Source: Chloroflexi bacterium RBG_13_53_26 (GTDB lineage Bacteria > Chloroflexota > Dehalococcoidia > UBA2247 > RBG-13-53-26). From it: 13,800 nt of DNA. Position numbers and translations under genes: made by a program. The notes below the pieces were generated by a model. The model ran no database searches, was not told the origin of the DNA, and was given only the letters and a program-made list of their open reading frames with translations. Below, piece by piece: positions 12,664 through 13,800 of the stretch; the first letter of the stretch is position 1; each line of letters opens with the position of its first letter. Location of the stretch: positions 577-14,376 of the forward strand of contig MGMW01000113.1 in NCBI GenBank assembly GCA_001795035.1, written 5' to 3'.

Positions 12664-13800
12664 AGACCGAGTTCGTCATTGCTCTTACCCAACTCGCGGC
12701 CGAGAGGAACCTGCCCAAAGAGGTTATCCTGAAGACTGTGGAATCGGCCTTAGTGCCGATATTCAAGAAGACCAGCTTTGCACCTGATCAGGAGATAACT
12801 GTCAAGATTCTGACCCAGACAGGTGATGTCAAGGTGTTCGCTCCCAAGAAAGTGGTGAAGAGGCGTACGGATCCACGCAAGGAGATGCTGCTTTCTGAGG
12901 CGAGGAAACTGAAGGCGGAGGCTCAGGTTGGCGATGTGATCGAGGTAGAGTGTACTCCGGAGAATGCCGGCCGCATTGCTGCTCAGACTGCCAAGCAGGT
13001 GATATTACAGCGTTTGCGGGAGGCTGAACGGGATGCCATATTTGGCGAGTATGCTGACAAAGAAGGAGACGTCGTCAGCGGTGTCGTCAATGGAATAGAA
13101 CCGAAGCATATCAGGGTTGATCTGGGGAAGGCGGAGGCGATACTTCCTCTGGCCGAGCAAATGGCCACAGACCGTTATCGGATGGGGCAGAGGCTCAAGT
13201 ACTACCTGCTGAAGGTATTGCGTACTGCCAGGGGGACCCAACTCGTGGTATCGCGGACGCATCAGAACCTTCTTCGCCGCCTGTTTGAAATTGAGATTCC
13301 CGAGGTGTACAACGGCACAGTTGAGATCAAGGCTGTAGCCCGCGAGCCAGGCTATCGGAGCAAGGTTGCTGTTGCCGCCCGTCAGGAAGGGGTTGATGCG
13401 GTTGGGTCATGTCTCGGGTTGCGCAGCATCAGAATGCAGAACATCACCAAAGAACTCGGTGGGGAAAAAATCGATATTATTCAATGGCACCCCGACCCGA
13501 CGGTTTTCATTGGCAATGCACTGAGTCCGGCTTCAATCGTCAAGGTGGAAATCAACGGCAATGAGAAGAATGCCAGTGTTGTTGTCCCTGATAAGCAGCT
13601 TTCTCTGGCTATCGGCAAGGGAGGGCAGAATGCTCGACTAGCCGCCAGGCTGACCGGTTGGCGAATTGATATCAAAAGCACCTCTATGCTTGAGGGAGGG
13701 GCTGCTCCCAGGGTGGGGGAGGTTTCCAAAGCTGAGAAGGCAGTACCGAGCGAGGCTGTGGCGGTGCTTGAACCTGTGGAACAGGTTGTTGAGGCAGAGG
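12660..13800 (+). CDS. nusA: Transcription termination/antitermination factor NusA (3' end beyond window)
   Basis: Binds RNA polymerase and nascent RNA and governs pausing, termination and antitermination. The frame is open from ATG 12660 to the edge (380 codons plus one base). The N-terminal polymerase-binding domain (about 1-135) starts MKTEFVIALTQLAAERNLPKE. An S1 domain (about 140-200, DVVSGVVNGIEPKHIRVDL) follows. KH1 contains EGVDAVGSCLGLRSIRMQNI, then ELGGEKIDIIQW, and KH2 carries VVPDKQLSLAIGKGGQNARLAARLTGW near residue 320. After KH2 the tail is rich in Val, Ala and Glu with no recognisable fold yet. GGGAGGG at 12642-12648 lies 11 bases before the ATG; AGGAG abuts the ATG and is too close to serve. 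rimP, the usual upstream neighbour of nusA in many bacteria, is absent here; uvrC is there instead. Confidence 0.97.
   Translation, partial: MKTEFVIALTQLAAERNLPKEVILKTVESALVPIFKKTSFAPDQEITVKILTQTGDVKVFAPKKVVKRRTDPRKEMLLSEARKLKAEAQVGDVIEVECTPENAGRIAAQTAKQVILQRLREAERDAIFGEYADKEGDVVSGVVNGIEPKHIRVDLGKAEAILPLAEQMATDRYRMGQRLKYYLLKVLRTARGTQLVVSRTHQNLLRRLFEIEIPEVYNGTVEIKAVAREPGYRSKVAVAARQEGVDAVGSCLGLRSIRMQNITKELGGEKIDIIQWHPDPTVFIGNALSPASIVKVEINGNEKNASVVVPDKQLSLAIGKGGQNARLAARLTGWRIDIKSTSMLEGGAAPRVGEVSKAEKAVPSEAVAVLEPVEQVVEAE

Overview
The window reads as a chromosomal segment from an anaerobic bacterium that lives on acyl-CoA chemistry. The strongest physiological clue is a pair of adjacent genes of the 2-hydroxyacyl-CoA dehydratase / benzoyl-CoA reductase family, whose known members are oxygen-sensitive iron-sulfur enzymes. 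They are surrounded by beta-oxidation-type genes and by a protein that resembles the middle of acetyl-CoA synthase. Gene content and protein style fit an uncultured Dehalococcoidia-like Chloroflexota best, but this is a judgement from memory and a deltaproteobacterium-like source is not excluded.

Layout. Positions 1-320 hold no gene but a mosaic of short perfect palindromes and direct repeats. These include units of the form ATTCCC-N8-GGGAAT, the same formula as the neisserial dRS3 repeat. From 488 to 5523 five plus-strand genes form a tight cluster: an acyl-CoA dehydrogenase, two dehydratase/reductase-family subunits, an SCP2-type lipid carrier, and a short protein that aligns with the central part of the CO dehydrogenase/acetyl-CoA synthase beta subunit. 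A HIT-family nucleotide hydrolase/phosphorylase (minus, 5639-6112) is divergent from a small cysteine-rich protein and a thiolase (plus, 6160-7785). Back-to-back promoters can be read between the HIT gene and the small-protein gene. A minus-strand pair follows, enoyl-CoA hydratase and 3-hydroxyacyl-CoA dehydrogenase (9619 to 7945). Its 3' end meets the 3' end of the thiolase gene across a hairpin-rich spacer.

From 9742 to the end the content changes to DNA and RNA maintenance. There is a XerC/D-like recombinase that has lost catalytic residues and its C-terminal tyrosine segment, divergent from an intact uvrC (10590-12416). A 243-base spacer with a 15-base palindrome, a good promoter and a terminator-like hairpin leads into nusA, which runs off the right edge.

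How the genes fit together. Dehydrogenase, hydratase, 3-hydroxyacyl-CoA dehydrogenase and thiolase would supply a complete beta-oxidation spiral. The dehydratase/reductase pair would add dehydration of a 2-hydroxyacyl-CoA or reduction of an (aromatic or enoyl) CoA thioester. The ATP-dependent activator these systems normally need is not in the window. The substrate cannot be deduced from sequence alone. The most unusual item is the stand-alone acetyl-CoA-synthase-like protein at 4750-5523, which lacks the part of the A-cluster domain needed for acetyl-CoA synthesis and sits as the last gene of the dehydratase operon.
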